A stretch of 49,425 bases of DNA, from positions 1 to 49,425 of the forward strand of contig NZ_BIFW01000013.1 of the NCBI RefSeq assembly GCF_003967595.1, in the 5' to 3' direction. Source of the stretch: Companilactobacillus musae. Lineage in GTDB: Bacteria > Bacillota > Bacilli > Lactobacillales > Lactobacillaceae. The position numbers and the translations under genes were made by a program. The notes under the pieces were generated by a model that was not told the DNA's origin, did no database searches, and saw nothing but the letters and a program-made list of their open reading frames with translations. Positions 26,138 to 37,329 of this stretch are shown here, one piece after another (position 1 is the first letter of the stretch; each line of letters opens with the position of its first letter).

Positions 26138-29137
26138 CTATAAACTGTCTGTTGCCGTCCAAGTTATCGTACTTGTATAGTTGCCAGAATAATTAACTCC
26201 ATTACTTTTTAAATTTATTTTTTGAGGTCCATTTATCAAATCAAGATTTGTCGCGCCTCTATAGCTATCTGTGGTTTGTTGCTCTCTAATTAATGAATCA
26301 ACATCGGTAATATTAAGAACATTATTCGCATCACTTATCTGTAAACCAAGGTCACCGTCATTTACTTTCACTTGATCTGTTTTAAAATCTGATGCTTTAG
26401 CCATTAATTTCCAATTATTAGTATGAGAAGGATCTCTATCATCATTAACAGTTACATTAAATTCTTTCGTTACCGGTACCTTTATCAAATGCGTATACGC
26501 AGGGATGGTTCCAAAATCTAAATTCTTAGTAACGTCTAAAGTCAAAGTGTTAGTTCCACCTACATTCAACACAGTAGCTGGCAAAAATGTAGTATCGTGA
26601 AAGACCGTTTCCGAAAATGGAGTAGTATTTGAATTCTTGTCAGTTAAGTAGATAACAACTTTATCATCGTTTAAAATTCCAGAGATATTGCTTATCTTCC
26701 AATTCCCGTCATTATCTACTGTCGTAGCATTGGAGTACACTGTATCAGCATCACCATTATGATGAATTATCTTCCAATTTAATGACGCTCCCGGTTCACC
26801 TGTACCTTCGATTTCTTTAGACCATTGAGAAATTTCCTTTACATTATTTTTTATTTTTACTGGATCAGGTGGTGTCCTATCTATAACCGTTTGTTCCTTA
26901 TATTGATTATATTTTTCATTGTTAATATCTGTTTTTATGGCATTGTTTGAATTATAATCAGGATCATTTCTCCATAGTTTTAAAATTTTTATTTTAGTTC
27001 CTATTTCCAAATATTTTTTGTCACTATCAAAACTACTAACTGGTATTTTGATAGCACCATCAATTGTAGAAGTATTGTATTCGTAATATTTTTGATGCTG
27101 AATAGATGCTCCAACTGCATTTTTTGTAGTTCCATCTGGATAAGTCAATTGAACTTCAGCATAAACCTCGTTGTCATATGAAGGACGATATGCATTATTT
27201 TCAGCAGGCATTAAAGTTGGTACCCAAACATATGAATCCGCATTAGTTGGTTGATCAGGGGCATTCTTCACTTGCGCAGGTGATGTATTAGCTGTCATTC
27301 TTCCTAACTTCGATAGTCCTAAATTACTTCCTAGGAACTCTCTAAAACTGGCATCAGAAGAAGTTGTAGTGAACTTAGTAAAATTAACCCCAGAATAAGT
27401 AGCATTAACGTAATTCCAACTTTTAGTGGGAGATCCCTGAACATTTGATGTCGACAACCATACAGATAGTGGAATATTACCATGACTAAATTGACTAGTA
27501 TTGGCACAGTTGAATAAAGTTCCACCCGCTCCCGTTCCGGTAGAAGCAGTATTCATAAAATCAAAATATCTGGGTACTTCCATATTAAAATTCAATATGT
27601 TTGAAGAATAGAAGATTGCATTACCAGGATAATATCCACGTGCTACAAAAGAAGTTCCATTACCAGCTGTCATATCAATTCTTGTTGATGAAGATATGGC
27701 CGGTCCATTATTTGCACTAATAAGAACCTGAGAATCTGTACCATCTAGTTTAAAAGAATTTGAATTTCCACCACCAGCATAATATATTCCTTGACCATCA
27801 CTATCTCAAACTCCCGGACTTCCACTAGTTGAATTATTTATACAATTAAATTCAGCACCATTACTTACCGATATATTATTGCCACCACCATACATACGAA
27901 TTCCATATGTATTAAGGGTTCCATTTTGATTAATTGAAACTTTAGCATGATTTTTTATATCAAATGTCATTTCCCCTGTCCATGCAAATCGGATAACTGC
28001 ATTATTATTAGTTGATGCTCCCGAACGAGAAGCATTTAATTCAGTGCCTTCATCAGAGACATCAAAAGTACTTCCCACTCCGGATTCCGTTATAGCAGAT
28101 CCATTAGGATTATTTACTGTAAACTTAGAATTTGAAGATAACATAATTTTGGTATTCTTTCCAAACAGATAAACTGGAGCGTTAAAATCTCCCTGATTTG
28201 TTTTGTCAACATTTACGTTTGAATTATTAGTCATTTTAAATGTCATACCTGTTTGAGTATAGGTCCCACTCGTACTGATAAAATAGTTTGAAGTTCCCGA
28301 GGGATAAGTTGATTTAACCGTCGAATTATCTATATTGATATTTTTCGTTAAACCGTCCGATGTAGAACTATAGTAAAAACCTCTGGAACTATCTGTAACT
28401 GTTGAATCCTTAATAGAAAGATCTCCACCTGATGATCCTCGAAATCTAATCGTAGGATTGGCACTTGTATTTTGTGTTACATAGTTGGCATTGGTAAAAC
28501 TTAAATTGGTATAAATATTACTAGTATTCAAAATTGACCCGGTTAAAGAACCTATCCCAGAAAATATAATTTCAGCATTCGAAGTGGCTCTTAACATGGC
28601 TGACCCAGTTGAGTTAATTGATGCATCAACAAAATTAATTTGATAATTGTTAGTATTCAAATATCTACTAGACATATCTATACTGTGTCCATTAAAGACA
28701 ACGACTTTATTATTTTGAAAACTAACCCTATTGTTAGCAGCCTTTAAATCAACACCAATAATTATTTTTCCCACCGATGTGTTACTGGCGGCATCAATAA
28801 AATCTTGCCAGCTATTAACAGTAACAGAATCACCATCAACATTTAATACCGGATCACTAGATTTTGATTGTACTCTAAGACTTCTTAACTCAGTATTAAT
28901 TTTTTCGTTTTTTAAATCAAAATCACCTAATTTTTCTATTTGATCCCAAAAATCCGTTTTATAGGGCTGATTCACCTCAACACTATCCACATTTTCACTT
29001 AAATTTAATGTTTGAGATATACCTTCTAAAGCGTCTGCTTTCACAATCTTAGTATTTGCTATTAAACAAAAGAACACTATCGATAAATAAAATAGAAATA
29101 CTATTAATTTATTAATATATATTTTTTTAATAAACAC
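26138..29137 (-). pseudogene. Pectate-lyase-like/WxL surface protein gene with an in-frame TGA
   Basis: One frame of 1000 codons broken by TGA at 27806-27808. The upstream fragment is 443 residues (27809-29137). The frame continues unbroken (DSDGQGIYYAGGGN...) for 44 codons to the first ATG of the 511-residue fragment (26138-27673). It starts with GTG at 29137 behind GGCGGTGAT. Order: signal peptide (about 1-34, ends KIVKA), a beta-helix region of short Ser/Asn-rich repeats with the pectate-lyase-like opening VTVNSWQDFIDAASN, a middle region with an Ig-like fold (IEGTGEPGASLNWKI), and a C-terminal WxL-type domain. The first WxL motif is present (NNWKLMAKAS); the second is WTA (YTSTITWTATDSL). 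It is paralogous to the gene at 19199. No LPxTG. Recently inactivated, recoded, or a sequencing error. Confidence 0.85.
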
Positions 29138-29321
29138 AAGATCACCGCCTATACTGTAGAATTTAAAGATTGATGTTTACTAATTCACATAAAAATATCA
29201 TGATATATATTTATGAATTACCTCATCAGTGACAAAATATCCTTATTGGAAACACAATTGATTTTTTATGAATATTTATACTTTGCATAATTACTACTGT
29301 TATTAAATCGATTGTCTCTTG

Positions 29322-29330
29322 ATAATATCA
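29322..29330 (-). promoter_or_regulatory. Extended -10 promoter of the pectate-lyase-like/WxL gene
   Basis: The minus strand reads TGATATTAT, inside the segment shared with the DUF1542 gene promoter. No clear -35 at 16-18 bases. The leader to the GTG start would be about 180 bases. Confidence 0.4.
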
Positions 29331-29817
29331 TAGTTTTTGGCTTCTTTTTAGCAATTTTTTAATTATTAAAATTTATATAGGCTATATTTTGATAAAAATT
29401 TGAAATAAAAATATTGATTTTGTCATTTTCATCATTATATTATTCAATAATTTAGACAAATATCATCTATTAAATGAATTTGAATAGAATGGCAATATTA
29501 ATTCGAATATTTATTTTGAAATATAAAATACGATATTTTTCTCTCGAAACACCATTATCATAATCTTCCTTTGATTTTTAATTAATAATCAAAATATTAT
29601 AAAGATAAATTTAAATTATAAATCTATTGAGTTATCATCATAAATATTCGATTAAATATATAATAATTGCGTGATTTATTCTTTAGGTTTAATATGATTC
29701 GAATCTTATTTACACTTAATATATTTTTATATAACAACCTGAATTTTTTCTCTATATGACTTCTTTTAATTCTCAAGCTTATCAATTGCTTGTTTTATTG
29801 TTAATTTCATGGCATAC

Positions 29818-29860
29818 AAAAAAATAAGATTCCAGAAGAATACTGGAATCTTATTTTTTA
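29818..29860. terminator. Bidirectional terminator after rpsR
   Basis: AAAAATAAGATTCCAG pairs perfectly with CTGGAATCTTATTTTT, flanked by A-run and T-run. It lies 51 bases past the rpsR stop and marks the edge of the core operon. Confidence 0.92.
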
Positions 29861-29910
29861 ATTGAATATTCAATTATTCATATCTAAATTAGATTTGAAG
29901 TTATAAAGAA

Positions 29911-30147
29911 TTAGTCTTCAGCAACGAATGGTAATAGAGCCATGATTCTTGCTCTCTTGATAGCTACAGTAAGCTTACGTTGGTTCTTAGCACTTGTACC
30001 TGTAACACGTCTTGGCAAAATCTTACCACGTTCTGAGATAAATCTCTTTAGTAATTCTGTATCTTTGTAATCGATGTATTCGATATGGTTAGCAGCGATG
30101 AAGTCAACTTTACGTCTTCTACGTCCGCCTCTTCTTTGTTGGGCCAT
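29911..30147 (-). CDS. rpsR: Ribosomal protein bS18
   Basis: A 78-residue 30S protein with a basic N terminus ([16 protein letters not shown]), then [51 protein letters not shown], the diagnostic bS18 core that pairs with bS6 in the platform of the small subunit. Normal length. Last gene of the rpsF-ssb-rpsR operon, 21 bases after ssb. Confidence 0.98.
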   Translation of the reverse strand: MAQQRRGGRRRRKVDFIAANHIEYIDYKDTELLKRFISERGKILPRRVTGTSAKNQRKLTVAIKRARIMALLPFVAED

Positions 30148-30168
30148 TATTGATTGCTCCCTTCTATA

Positions 30169-30774
30169 TTAAAATGGTAAATCATCATCAGAAATGTCAA
30201 TCGGTTTACTTTTATCAGCAAAAGGATCGCCATTATTGTTGTTAGAATTGTTAGATTGATTATTGTTATTTGAGTTGTTGTTACTATTGTTATAATTACC
30301 ACTGTTACCAGCACTATTATTGCTGTAACTGTTGTTATTACTGTTATTGTTTCCGAATGGAGACTGATTTGATTGATTAGAATTATTGTTGTAGCTAGGT
30401 GCTTGATTAGCATTTGAATAATTACCGTTGCCAGAATCTCTTCTTTCACTTTCGGCACGAGATTCAAGTAACGAGAAGTTTTCTACAATAACATCCGTTC
30501 TATAAACTCTTTGTCCTTGTTGATTATCATATGAACTTGTTTGAATACGTCCATCAATACCAACAAGTGAACCCTTTTTAGTGAAATTAACAAAATTCTC
30601 GGCGGCTTTTCTCCAAATAGTACAACCGATAAAATCAGCTTCACGTTCTCCTTGAGAATTGGTAAATTGTCGATTGACAGCAACTGTAAAACTTGCAACT
30701 GCTGCGCCATTGGCAGTATATCTCAATTCAGGATCACGTGTCAGGCGTCCAACTAAAACTACTCGATTAATCAT
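30169..30774 (-). CDS. ssb: Single-stranded DNA-binding protein
   Basis: A 201-residue protein. The OB-fold domain (1-105) starts [20 protein letters not shown] and has the conserved aromatic residues in FTVAVNRQF and [16 protein letters not shown] long, disordered Asn/Ser/Gln-rich linker (about 115-185) leads to the acidic tip DISDDDLPF, which recruits replication and repair partners. Coats single-stranded DNA at forks. A parS site lies in the short gap upstream. Confidence 0.98.
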   Translation of the reverse strand: MINRVVLVGRLTRDPELRYTANGAAVASFTVAVNRQFTNSQGEREADFIGCTIWRKAAENFVNFTKKGSLVGIDGRIQTSSYDNQQGQRVYRTDVIVENFSLLESRAESERRDSGNGNYSNANQAPSYNNNSNQSNQSPFGNNNSNNNSYSNNSAGNSGNYNNSNNNSNNNNQSNNSNNNNGDPFADKSKPIDISDDDLPF

Positions 30775-30791
30775 TAATCTGCCTCCTTAAA

Positions 30792-30807
30792 TGTTTCACG
30801 TGAAACA
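30792..30807. promoter_or_regulatory. parS site (ParB/Spo0J binding)
   Basis: TGTTTCACGTGAAACA, a perfect 16-bp palindrome identical to the consensus ParB-binding site of Firmicutes. It lies in the rpsF-ssb gap about 9 kb from oriC. ParB loads here and spreads to organise origin segregation. Confidence 0.95.
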
Positions 30808-30810
30808 AGA

Positions 30811-31107
30811 CTAGTCTTCGCGTCTAACGATCATGTGACGAAGAATGTTATCTTCAATCTTTGAAAGACGGTCGAATTCGTTGATTGCTTCATCGTTGTC
30901 AGCATCTACGTTGATGATATGGTAGATACCTTCTTTGTAGTTAGCAATTTCATATGCTAAACGTTTCTTTTCCCAGTCTTTTGAGTCGATTACTTTGGCG
31001 CCGTTGTCAGTAAGGATCTTATCGAAACGATCGATCAATACCTTCTTTGCGTCTTCTTCCATATCAGGTTTAATGATATATGTGATTTCGTAATGTGCTT
31101 CAGCCAT
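30811..31107 (-). CDS. rpsF: Ribosomal protein bS6
   Basis: A 98-residue 30S protein: [21 protein letters not shown], then [32 protein letters not shown], and [19 protein letters not shown] at the end, all typical of bS6. Binds bS18 on the 16S platform. First gene of the rpsF-ssb-rpsR operon, with the strong RBS AAGGAGGTG. Confidence 0.98.
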   Translation of the reverse strand: MAEAHYEITYIIKPDMEEDAKKVLIDRFDKILTDNGAKVIDSKDWEKKRLAYEIANYKEGIYHIINVDADNDEAINEFDRLSKIEDNILRHMIVRRED

Positions 31108-31238
31108 GACTGTACACCTCCTTATGGTCTAATGGTTCTAATTAAAGAACAAGGAGCATAAATTAACTTCATTTTATACTCACGAAATATAATTTTATCA
31201 TAAATGCCTTGTAAATACTAGAATGAATTTCAATAAAA

Positions 31239-31302
31239 AAATCGTTTCTGCCTGACACGCATCCCTAATTGGATACATATCTAAACTACGCAGAAACGAT
31301 TT
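31239..31302 (-). terminator. Terminator of the yaaA-recF-gyrB-gyrA operon
   Basis: On the minus strand, AAATCGTTTCTGC pairs with GCAGAAACGATTT over a structured 38-base loop, followed by a run of T. It starts just past the gyrA stop. Confidence 0.88.
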
Positions 31303-31309
31303 ACTTTAT

Positions 31310-33793
31310 TTATTCATTTGTTTGTTCTGAAGAATCAGTGTCTGAATCATCATCAGATGAATCTGAATCGTCATCAGCAATTTTAGCCATTGTTGAAACA
31401 ATTGCATCATCATCAACTTTGATTAATCTAACACCTAATGTTGCACGGCCTGTTTGTGAAACGCTTTGAACGTCAAAACGAATCATAACACCCTTATTAG
31501 TGATCAACATAATATCCTCATCACCATCAACTACTGTTAATCCGGCAATAGGTCCATTTTTCTCAGTAACGTTGGCAGTCTTAATACCTTTACCACCACG
31601 TCCCTTGACTGGATACTCGCTGACAGAGGTTCTCTTACCATATCCCTTTTCGGAAATAGTTAGAATCTCTTGTCCTGATTCAGCAATTGAAGAGCCAACT
31701 ACATAATCTTCTTCACGTAATTTAATACCACGTACACCAGCAGCAGTTCTTCCCATTGGACGAACATCACTTTCACTGAAAGTTACGGCATAACCCTTGT
31801 GAGTTCCAATAATGATAACTTTATCACCATCAGTTAGGAAGACATTATTCAACTCGTCCTCATCTTTCAAGGTGATAGCACGTAGACCTGAATGTCTGAT
31901 ATTTGCAAAATCACTTACAGGAGTGCGTTTTACAGTTCCATATTTGGTTACAAAGAACAAGTATGAGTTGTCAGGATCGACATCTTTATCAACATTGATA
32001 ACTGTTTCGATCTTTTCGCCCTTTTCGATATTCAACAAGTTAATAACTGGAATCCCTTTGGCTGTACGACCATATTCGGGGACCTCATAACCCTTGATTC
32101 GATAGACTTTACCAGCGTTGGTGAAGAATAATAGTCGATCATGAGTAGATGTATAAATCATTTGTTCAATGAAATCATCATCATGAACTCCCATTCCTTG
32201 AACACCACGGCCACCACGATTTTGAACACGGAATTCATCCGCTGACAAACGTTTAATGTACCCATTATGTGTCAAGACAACCAAGATGTTTTCTTCTTCA
32301 ATCAAATCTTCATCTTCGATGTTAGCTACTTCACTGGCACGAATTTCAGTTCTTCTAGGATCTCCAAATTTATCTTGAATTTCAAGCAATTCATCATAAA
32401 TGATTTTGTCAACACGTTCAGGTTTAGCCAAAATATCTTGAAAATCAGCAATTTTAACTAACAACTCTTGATATTCAGCTTCAACCTTTTCACGTTCCAA
32501 ACCAGTCAAACGAACCAAACGCATATCAAGGATAGCTTGCGATTGTTTATCTGATAGCTTGTATTTATCCATCAAAGTTTGCTTAGCAACAGCTGATGTT
32601 TGTGAACCTCTGATGATACTGATGATTTCATCAATATGATCCAACGCAATTCTCAAACCTTCAAGAATGTGAGCTCTAGCTTGAGCACGTCTTAATTCAA
32701 ATTCAGTTCTTCTTCTAATAACAACTTCCTGGTGCTTCAAGTATTCAACCAAAATACCTTTAAGTGAAAAGACTTTTGGTGTCTTACCAACGATAGCAAC
32801 CATGTTGATACCATAAGAAATTTGTAATTGAGTTAATTTGTATAAATTATTCAAAACCACTGAGGCACTCATATCACGACGAACGTCAATAACGATACGC
32901 ATACCTTCACGGTCAGATTCATCATTCAAGTCAGTAATACCTTCAAGCTTCTTTTCACGAGCTAATTCAGCGATTCTCTCAACTAATTTAGCCTTGTTGA
33001 CCATGTATGGAAGCTCAGTAACGATAATCTGTTCAGCACCACTCTTCTTCGTGATAACGTCAACTTTAGCACGAAGAATAATAGTTCCCTTACCATTTTC
33101 GTAAGCCTTTCTGATACCAGAACGACCCATGATAATTCCGCCAGTTGGAAAATCTGGTCCCGGGATAACTTTCATCAAATCAGCAACCGTTGCATCTTTA
33201 TTTCTCATCAAAATGTGCAAAGCATCGATAACTTCTTTTAAGTTATGTGATGGGATATTAGTTGTCATACCAACAGCAATACCAGTAGCCCCATTGACCA
33301 AAAGGTTAGGGAATCTTGCTGGAAGAACCATTGGTTCTTTTTCTTCACCATCATAGTTAGGTACAAGATCAACAGTATCCTTGTTAATATCACGCAACAT
33401 TTCAACTGCCATCTTGCTCATTCTAGCTTCGGTATAACGCATAGCAGCAGGTGGATCACCATCAATTGATCCAAAGTTTCCGTGTCCGTCAACTAATGGA
33501 TAACGATAACTGAAATCCTGAGCCATTCTTACCATTGATTCATAAATAGCCGAATCCCCATGAGGGTGATATTTACCCATAATATCACCAACGAAACGGG
33601 CACTCTTCTTGTATGGTTTGTCAGGTGTAACACCTAATTCATTCATACCATAAAGAATACGGCGATGAACTGGTTTGAGACCATCACGAACGTCAGGTAA
33701 CGCACGTGACACGATAACACTGGCAGCGTAGTCAACGAATGAGTTCTTCATGACTTCAGTCAGGTTAACATTTTCTATTCTATGATCTGCCAT
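31310..33793 (-). CDS. gyrA: DNA gyrase subunit A
   Basis: An 827-residue type II topoisomerase subunit that cuts and rejoins DNA. The catalytic tyrosine is Y120 in [11 protein letters not shown]. The quinolone region [19 protein letters not shown] has Ser81 and Glu85, the usual susceptible residues (inferred by family). The GyrA box in the C-terminal pinwheel is QNRGGRG, needed for DNA wrapping and negative supercoiling and so separating it from ParC. It ends in an acidic Asp/Ser-rich tail. 16 bases after gyrB; last gene of the operon that begins at yaaA. Confidence 0.98.
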   Translation of the reverse strand: MADHRIENVNLTEVMKNSFVDYAASVIVSRALPDVRDGLKPVHRRILYGMNELGVTPDKPYKKSARFVGDIMGKYHPHGDSAIYESMVRMAQDFSYRYPLVDGHGNFGSIDGDPPAAMRYTEARMSKMAVEMLRDINKDTVDLVPNYDGEEKEPMVLPARFPNLLVNGATGIAVGMTTNIPSHNLKEVIDALHILMRNKDATVADLMKVIPGPDFPTGGIIMGRSGIRKAYENGKGTIILRAKVDVITKKSGAEQIIVTELPYMVNKAKLVERIAELAREKKLEGITDLNDESDREGMRIVIDVRRDMSASVVLNNLYKLTQLQISYGINMVAIVGKTPKVFSLKGILVEYLKHQEVVIRRRTEFELRRAQARAHILEGLRIALDHIDEIISIIRGSQTSAVAKQTLMDKYKLSDKQSQAILDMRLVRLTGLEREKVEAEYQELLVKIADFQDILAKPERVDKIIYDELLEIQDKFGDPRRTEIRASEVANIEDEDLIEEENILVVLTHNGYIKRLSADEFRVQNRGGRGVQGMGVHDDDFIEQMIYTSTHDRLLFFTNAGKVYRIKGYEVPEYGRTAKGIPVINLLNIEKGEKIETVINVDKDVDPDNSYLFFVTKYGTVKRTPVSDFANIRHSGLRAITLKDEDELNNVFLTDGDKVIIIGTHKGYAVTFSESDVRPMGRTAAGVRGIKLREEDYVVGSSIAESGQEILTISEKGYGKRTSVSEYPVKGRGGKGIKTANVTEKNGPIAGLTVVDGDEDIMLITNKGVMIRFDVQSVSQTGRATLGVRLIKVDDDAIVSTMAKIADDDSDSSDDDSDTDSSEQTNE

Positions 33794-33809
33794 TAAATTG
33801 CCATCCTCC

Positions 33810-35759
33810 CTAGTAATCTACTTCTGCATAACGCGCATTTGCTTCAATGAACTCTCTTCTAGGTTCAACTTTATCACCCATCAACATTGAGAAAATCTCA
33901 TTAGCTTCAATAGCATCATCAAGGTTAACCCGGTCCAATCTTCTCTTATCAGGATCCATTGTTGTTTCCCATAGTTGATCGGCATCCATTTCACCAAGAC
34001 CCTTGTAACGTTGGATCTTTGGTTCTGGCTTTGGTGGTAATTGTTCAACAAAGTCATCTTTTTCTTTATCAGTATCAAAGTATCTCATCATCTTACCTTG
34101 GCGAACTTGATACAAAGGTGGCTTAGCGATATAAACGTATCCTGCATCAACAACCGGACGCATATATCTATAAAGTAAAGTCAAAAGTAAAGTTCTGATA
34201 TGGGCACCATCGACATCGGCATCGGTCATAATAATAACCTTGTGATATCTAGCTTTGGAAATATCGAAATCTTCTCCAAAACCAGTTCCCATAGCTGTAA
34301 ATAACGTTCTAATTTCTTCATTGGCTAAAATCTTATCCATTGAAGCTTTTTCAACGTTTAAAATCTTACCTCTAATTGGCAAAATAGCTTGAGTCAAACG
34401 TGAACGACCAGTTTTAGCAGAACCACCGGCTGAATCACCCTCGACGATAAATAATTCTGATATTTCAGGATCTTTACTTGAATTATCAGCTAATTTACCT
34501 GGCAAGTTACTAATTTCCAATCCATTTTGCTTTCTAGTTACTTCACGAGCACGTTTAGCAGCTAGACGTGCCTTAGTAGCAAGAGAACCTTTTTCAACGA
34601 TCTTCTTAGCTACACCAGGGTTTTCCATCAAGAACTTGGAGAAGTGTTCACTGAACAAGCGATCAGTAATTGTTCTAGCATCACTATTACCAAGTTTAGT
34701 TTTAGTTTGACCTTCAAATTGTGGATCAGGATGCTTGATAGAAACGACAGCAGTCATCCCTTCACGAACATCTTCACCAGATAATTTTTCAGTATCTTTT
34801 AATAATTTATTTTTGTGAGCGTAATCGTTAATAACACGTGTTAAAGCGGTCTTGAAACCAACTTCATGGGTACCACCTTCATAAGTGTGGATATTATTAG
34901 CGAAAGTCATCAAGTTAGTATGATATTCATCGGTATATTGCAAGGAAACTTCAACAGTTATTCCGTCTTGGAAACCTTCAAGATAAATTGGTTCATCAAA
35001 TAGAACTTCCTTATCCTTATCCATGTATTCAACGTAACTTCTGATACCACCTTCATAGTGGAAAACTAATTTTTCAGCAGTATCAGCTCTTTTATCAGTA
35101 AATGTAAGTTTTAAACCTTTATTTAAGAAAGCCAATTCACGAATTCTAGTTGTTAAAACCTTATCATCGTAAACTGTAGTTTCAGTAAAGATATCTGGAT
35201 CAGGAACAAAATGAACACGCGTACCATGTTCAAATTCTTCAGCATCGCCTAAAACATGCATTGCATGATTGACTTTGCCACGCTTGAAGTCGATACCATA
35301 ACGTTTACCGGCACGGACAACTTCAACGTCCAATTCACTACTTAAGGCGTTAACAACTGAGGCACCAACACCATGAAGTCCACCAGATACTTTGTATCCG
35401 CCACCGCCGAATTTACCACCAGCGTGCAAAATTGTATAAACCGTTTCAAGAGCGGGCTTTCCAGTTTTCTTTTGAATATCGACCGGAATACCACGTCCAT
35501 CATCGGTAACTGTAATGGAGTTATCTGGTTCAACAGTAACTTCGATCTTTGTAGCGAAACCAGCTAGAGCTTCATCAATACCATTATCAATAATTTCCCA
35601 AACAAGATGGTGTAAACCTTGCTTACTAGTAGAACCGATATACATACCGGGACGTTTACGAACAGCCTCTAGTCCTTCAAGAACTTGAATTTGACTCGCG
35701 TCATATTCTTCGACTTTTTCTTCTTTCTTTTCCAGCTCAGCTTTTCTGTCTTCAGCCAT
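33810..35759 (-). CDS. gyrB: DNA gyrase subunit B
   Basis: A 649-residue ATPase subunit. The GHKL domain shows [26 protein letters not shown] and [14 protein letters not shown], the ATP-binding motifs. The TOPRIM domain has [13 protein letters not shown] (about 430) and [17 protein letters not shown], which hold the catalytic magnesium, and the end has [19 protein letters not shown]. Its ATG overlaps the recF stop by one base (TAATG), so translation is coupled; the RBS is AGGAGGAG. Confidence 0.98.
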   Translation of the reverse strand: MAEDRKAELEKKEEKVEEYDASQIQVLEGLEAVRKRPGMYIGSTSKQGLHHLVWEIIDNGIDEALAGFATKIEVTVEPDNSITVTDDGRGIPVDIQKKTGKPALETVYTILHAGGKFGGGGYKVSGGLHGVGASVVNALSSELDVEVVRAGKRYGIDFKRGKVNHAMHVLGDAEEFEHGTRVHFVPDPDIFTETTVYDDKVLTTRIRELAFLNKGLKLTFTDKRADTAEKLVFHYEGGIRSYVEYMDKDKEVLFDEPIYLEGFQDGITVEVSLQYTDEYHTNLMTFANNIHTYEGGTHEVGFKTALTRVINDYAHKNKLLKDTEKLSGEDVREGMTAVVSIKHPDPQFEGQTKTKLGNSDARTITDRLFSEHFSKFLMENPGVAKKIVEKGSLATKARLAAKRAREVTRKQNGLEISNLPGKLADNSSKDPEISELFIVEGDSAGGSAKTGRSRLTQAILPIRGKILNVEKASMDKILANEEIRTLFTAMGTGFGEDFDISKARYHKVIIMTDADVDGAHIRTLLLTLLYRYMRPVVDAGYVYIAKPPLYQVRQGKMMRYFDTDKEKDDFVEQLPPKPEPKIQRYKGLGEMDADQLWETTMDPDKRRLDRVNLDDAIEANEIFSMLMGDKVEPRREFIEANARYAEVDY

Positions 35760-36880
35760 TAAATCTCCTCCTGTTGAACTTTGCCATTATTAATATTTAA
35801 AATATTAGGATTCTTAACCAATTCCGGATCGACATCATCTATTGAAGTCGTCGTAATGAAAGTTTGAATTCCATTTTTAATTGACGACAAAAGATGTGTC
35901 TGTCTCTTATGATCCAATTCTGATAAAACATCATCCAATAATAAAATTGGATAATCCCCTACCTGATCTTTAATCAACTCAACCTCTGCCAACTTCAAAC
36001 TCAATGCGACTGAACGTTGCTGACCTTGAGATCCGAAATCTTGAACATTTTTATCATTGACCATGAATTTAATATCATCACGATGAGGACCAAAAAGCGT
36101 TACTCCACGTTGAATTTCTTTTTGATAACTTTTTTTGAAATTTTCTTTGAAAATATTATAGATATTTTCAAGGGTTTTTCCGTCAGTCTTGAAAAATGTG
36201 TTGTAAACAATTTTTAACTTTTCATTGTCCTCAGTTATATTTGCATGAATATTTTCAATATGACTTTGTAACTTTTGTAAAAATTGTAAACGCGAAAAAA
36301 TAACTTCCGCACAATACGCTGAGAATTGATCTGATAAAACATCTAAATAAATCATATCGTGAGCTTGATGATGCTGAAGTTTTTTTAAATAAGCATTTCT
36401 CTGTTTTAAAACTGATCGAAACTGGCTCATCGTCTTCAAATACTGCGCCGACATTTGGCCAAATTCCATATCAATGAATTTGCGACGAATTCCTGGATTA
36501 CCTTTCACAATTGAAAGATCCTCTGGAGAAAAAAGAACAACATTTAAATTACCAATGTAACTGGATAATTTACGTTGCTCTAAATTATTCAATTTGGCTT
36601 TTTTTCCAGACTTACTTATGACCAGATCCAATTTCAGACGACTGGAATTATCCTTGATCACTGTTCCTGAAATTCTTGCAAAATCACTGCCCCATCTAAT
36701 TAAATCCTTGTCATTTGATGTTCGATGGCTTCTCGTCAAAGCTAAAAAATACATAGCCTCTAATAAATTGGTCTTGCCTTGAGCATTCTCTCCCAAAAAA
36801 ACATTGATTGCGGGTGAAAAATTGACTTGTAAGGATTCATAGTTGCGGTAATTTTGAAGTTTAAGTTCTTTTACAAACAT
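35759..36880 (-). CDS. recF: DNA replication/repair protein RecF
   Basis: A 373-residue SMC-like ATPase that loads RecA at gaps with RecO and RecR. The N-terminal [18 protein letters not shown] and Walker [10 protein letters not shown] (30-38) are typical. The signature is near [19 protein letters not shown], and Walker B is [12 protein letters not shown]. Its ATG directly abuts the yaaA stop (TAA ATG), so the genes are coupled. Confidence 0.97.
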   Translation of the reverse strand: MFVKELKLQNYRNYESLQVNFSPAINVFLGENAQGKTNLLEAMYFLALTRSHRTSNDKDLIRWGSDFARISGTVIKDNSSRLKLDLVISKSGKKAKLNNLEQRKLSSYIGNLNVVLFSPEDLSIVKGNPGIRRKFIDMEFGQMSAQYLKTMSQFRSVLKQRNAYLKKLQHHQAHDMIYLDVLSDQFSAYCAEVIFSRLQFLQKLQSHIENIHANITEDNEKLKIVYNTFFKTDGKTLENIYNIFKENFKKSYQKEIQRGVTLFGPHRDDIKFMVNDKNVQDFGSQGQQRSVALSLKLAEVELIKDQVGDYPILLLDDVLSELDHKRQTHLLSSIKNGIQTFITTTSIDDVDPELVKNPNILNINNGKVQQEEI

Positions 36881-37090
36881 TTATTCAATTTCAAAAGTTT
36901 GATCACCGACAACCACAACATCCCCAGTGCGTAATTTCTTACCACGACGATCTTCAGGACTGCCATTAACAAGGACTGAATTTTCTCTCAAGAACCATTT
37001 GGCTTGACCACCAGTTGCAATGACTCCCTCATCTTTTAAAAGTTGACCTAAAGTAATAAATTCAGTTTCTAGTTTAATTTTTTCAGACAT
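36881..37090 (-). CDS. yaaA: S4-domain RNA-binding protein YaaA
   Basis: About 69 residues from the ATG at 37090, six bases after AGGGTG. The upstream in-frame GTG at 37099 lies inside that Shine-Dalgarno. The sequence is an S4 fold: FITLGQLLKDEGVIATGGQAK, WFLRENSVLVNGSPEDRRGKKLRTGDVVVV. Its position between dnaN and recF is conserved across Firmicutes, and links it to ribosome function or replication coupling (role not firmly known). First gene of the recF-gyrB-gyrA operon. Confidence 0.93.
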   Translation of the reverse strand: MSEKIKLETEFITLGQLLKDEGVIATGGQAKWFLRENSVLVNGSPEDRRGKKLRTGDVVVVGDQTFEIE

Positions 37091-37136
37091 AGTTAACACC
37101 CTATTTATTAGATTTATCCATTAATGACATATCAAT

Positions 37137-37165
37137 ATTATAGTTGTTTTCACAATAAAAGACAA
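37137..37165 (-). promoter_or_regulatory. Promoter of the yaaA-recF-gyrBA operon
   Basis: On the minus strand the -35 is TTGTCT (37160-37165) and the -10 is TATAAT (37137-37142), with a 17-base spacer. An inverted repeat, GTTGT...ACAAC, spans the -35 and spacer. Confidence 0.75.
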
Positions 37166-37283
37166 CTTAGAACGAAATATCAGGCGATTTGAGCAATTTT
37201 TTAAATAATGAGTATCCACCCACTAAAATTACCTTAAAAAAGTCCCAACGCTAAATTACGGCGTTTAATTATATAAAGTAAAA

Positions 37284-37318
37284 AAAAATAGGCTGAACCG
37301 AAAGTTCAGTCTATTTTT
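37284..37318 (-). terminator. Terminator of dnaN
   Basis: On the minus strand, AAAAATAGACTGAAC pairs with GTTCAGCCTATTTTT over a short loop, followed by more T. It begins 12 bases past the dnaN stop. Confidence 0.9.
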
Positions 37319-37329
37319 GCTATTTCACA

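Larger units (their letters stand above)
29138..29910. other. 773-base AT-rich non-coding region
   Basis: It contains the extended -10 of the surface gene (29322-29330), about 180 bases of leader, a segment similar to the upstream region of the DUF1542 gene (29643-29758), and the terminator of the rpsF-ssb-rpsR operon at its right end. No gene seen on either strand. Confidence 0.7.

Noticed and set aside
30147-30467. 106-residue frame overlapping ssb
   Set aside because: Out-of-frame reading of the Asn-rich ssb linker; Ile/Thr-only composition.
36017-36217. Small plus-strand frames inside recF, gyrB and gyrA
   Set aside because: Shadow frames of conserved minus-strand genes, without RBS.
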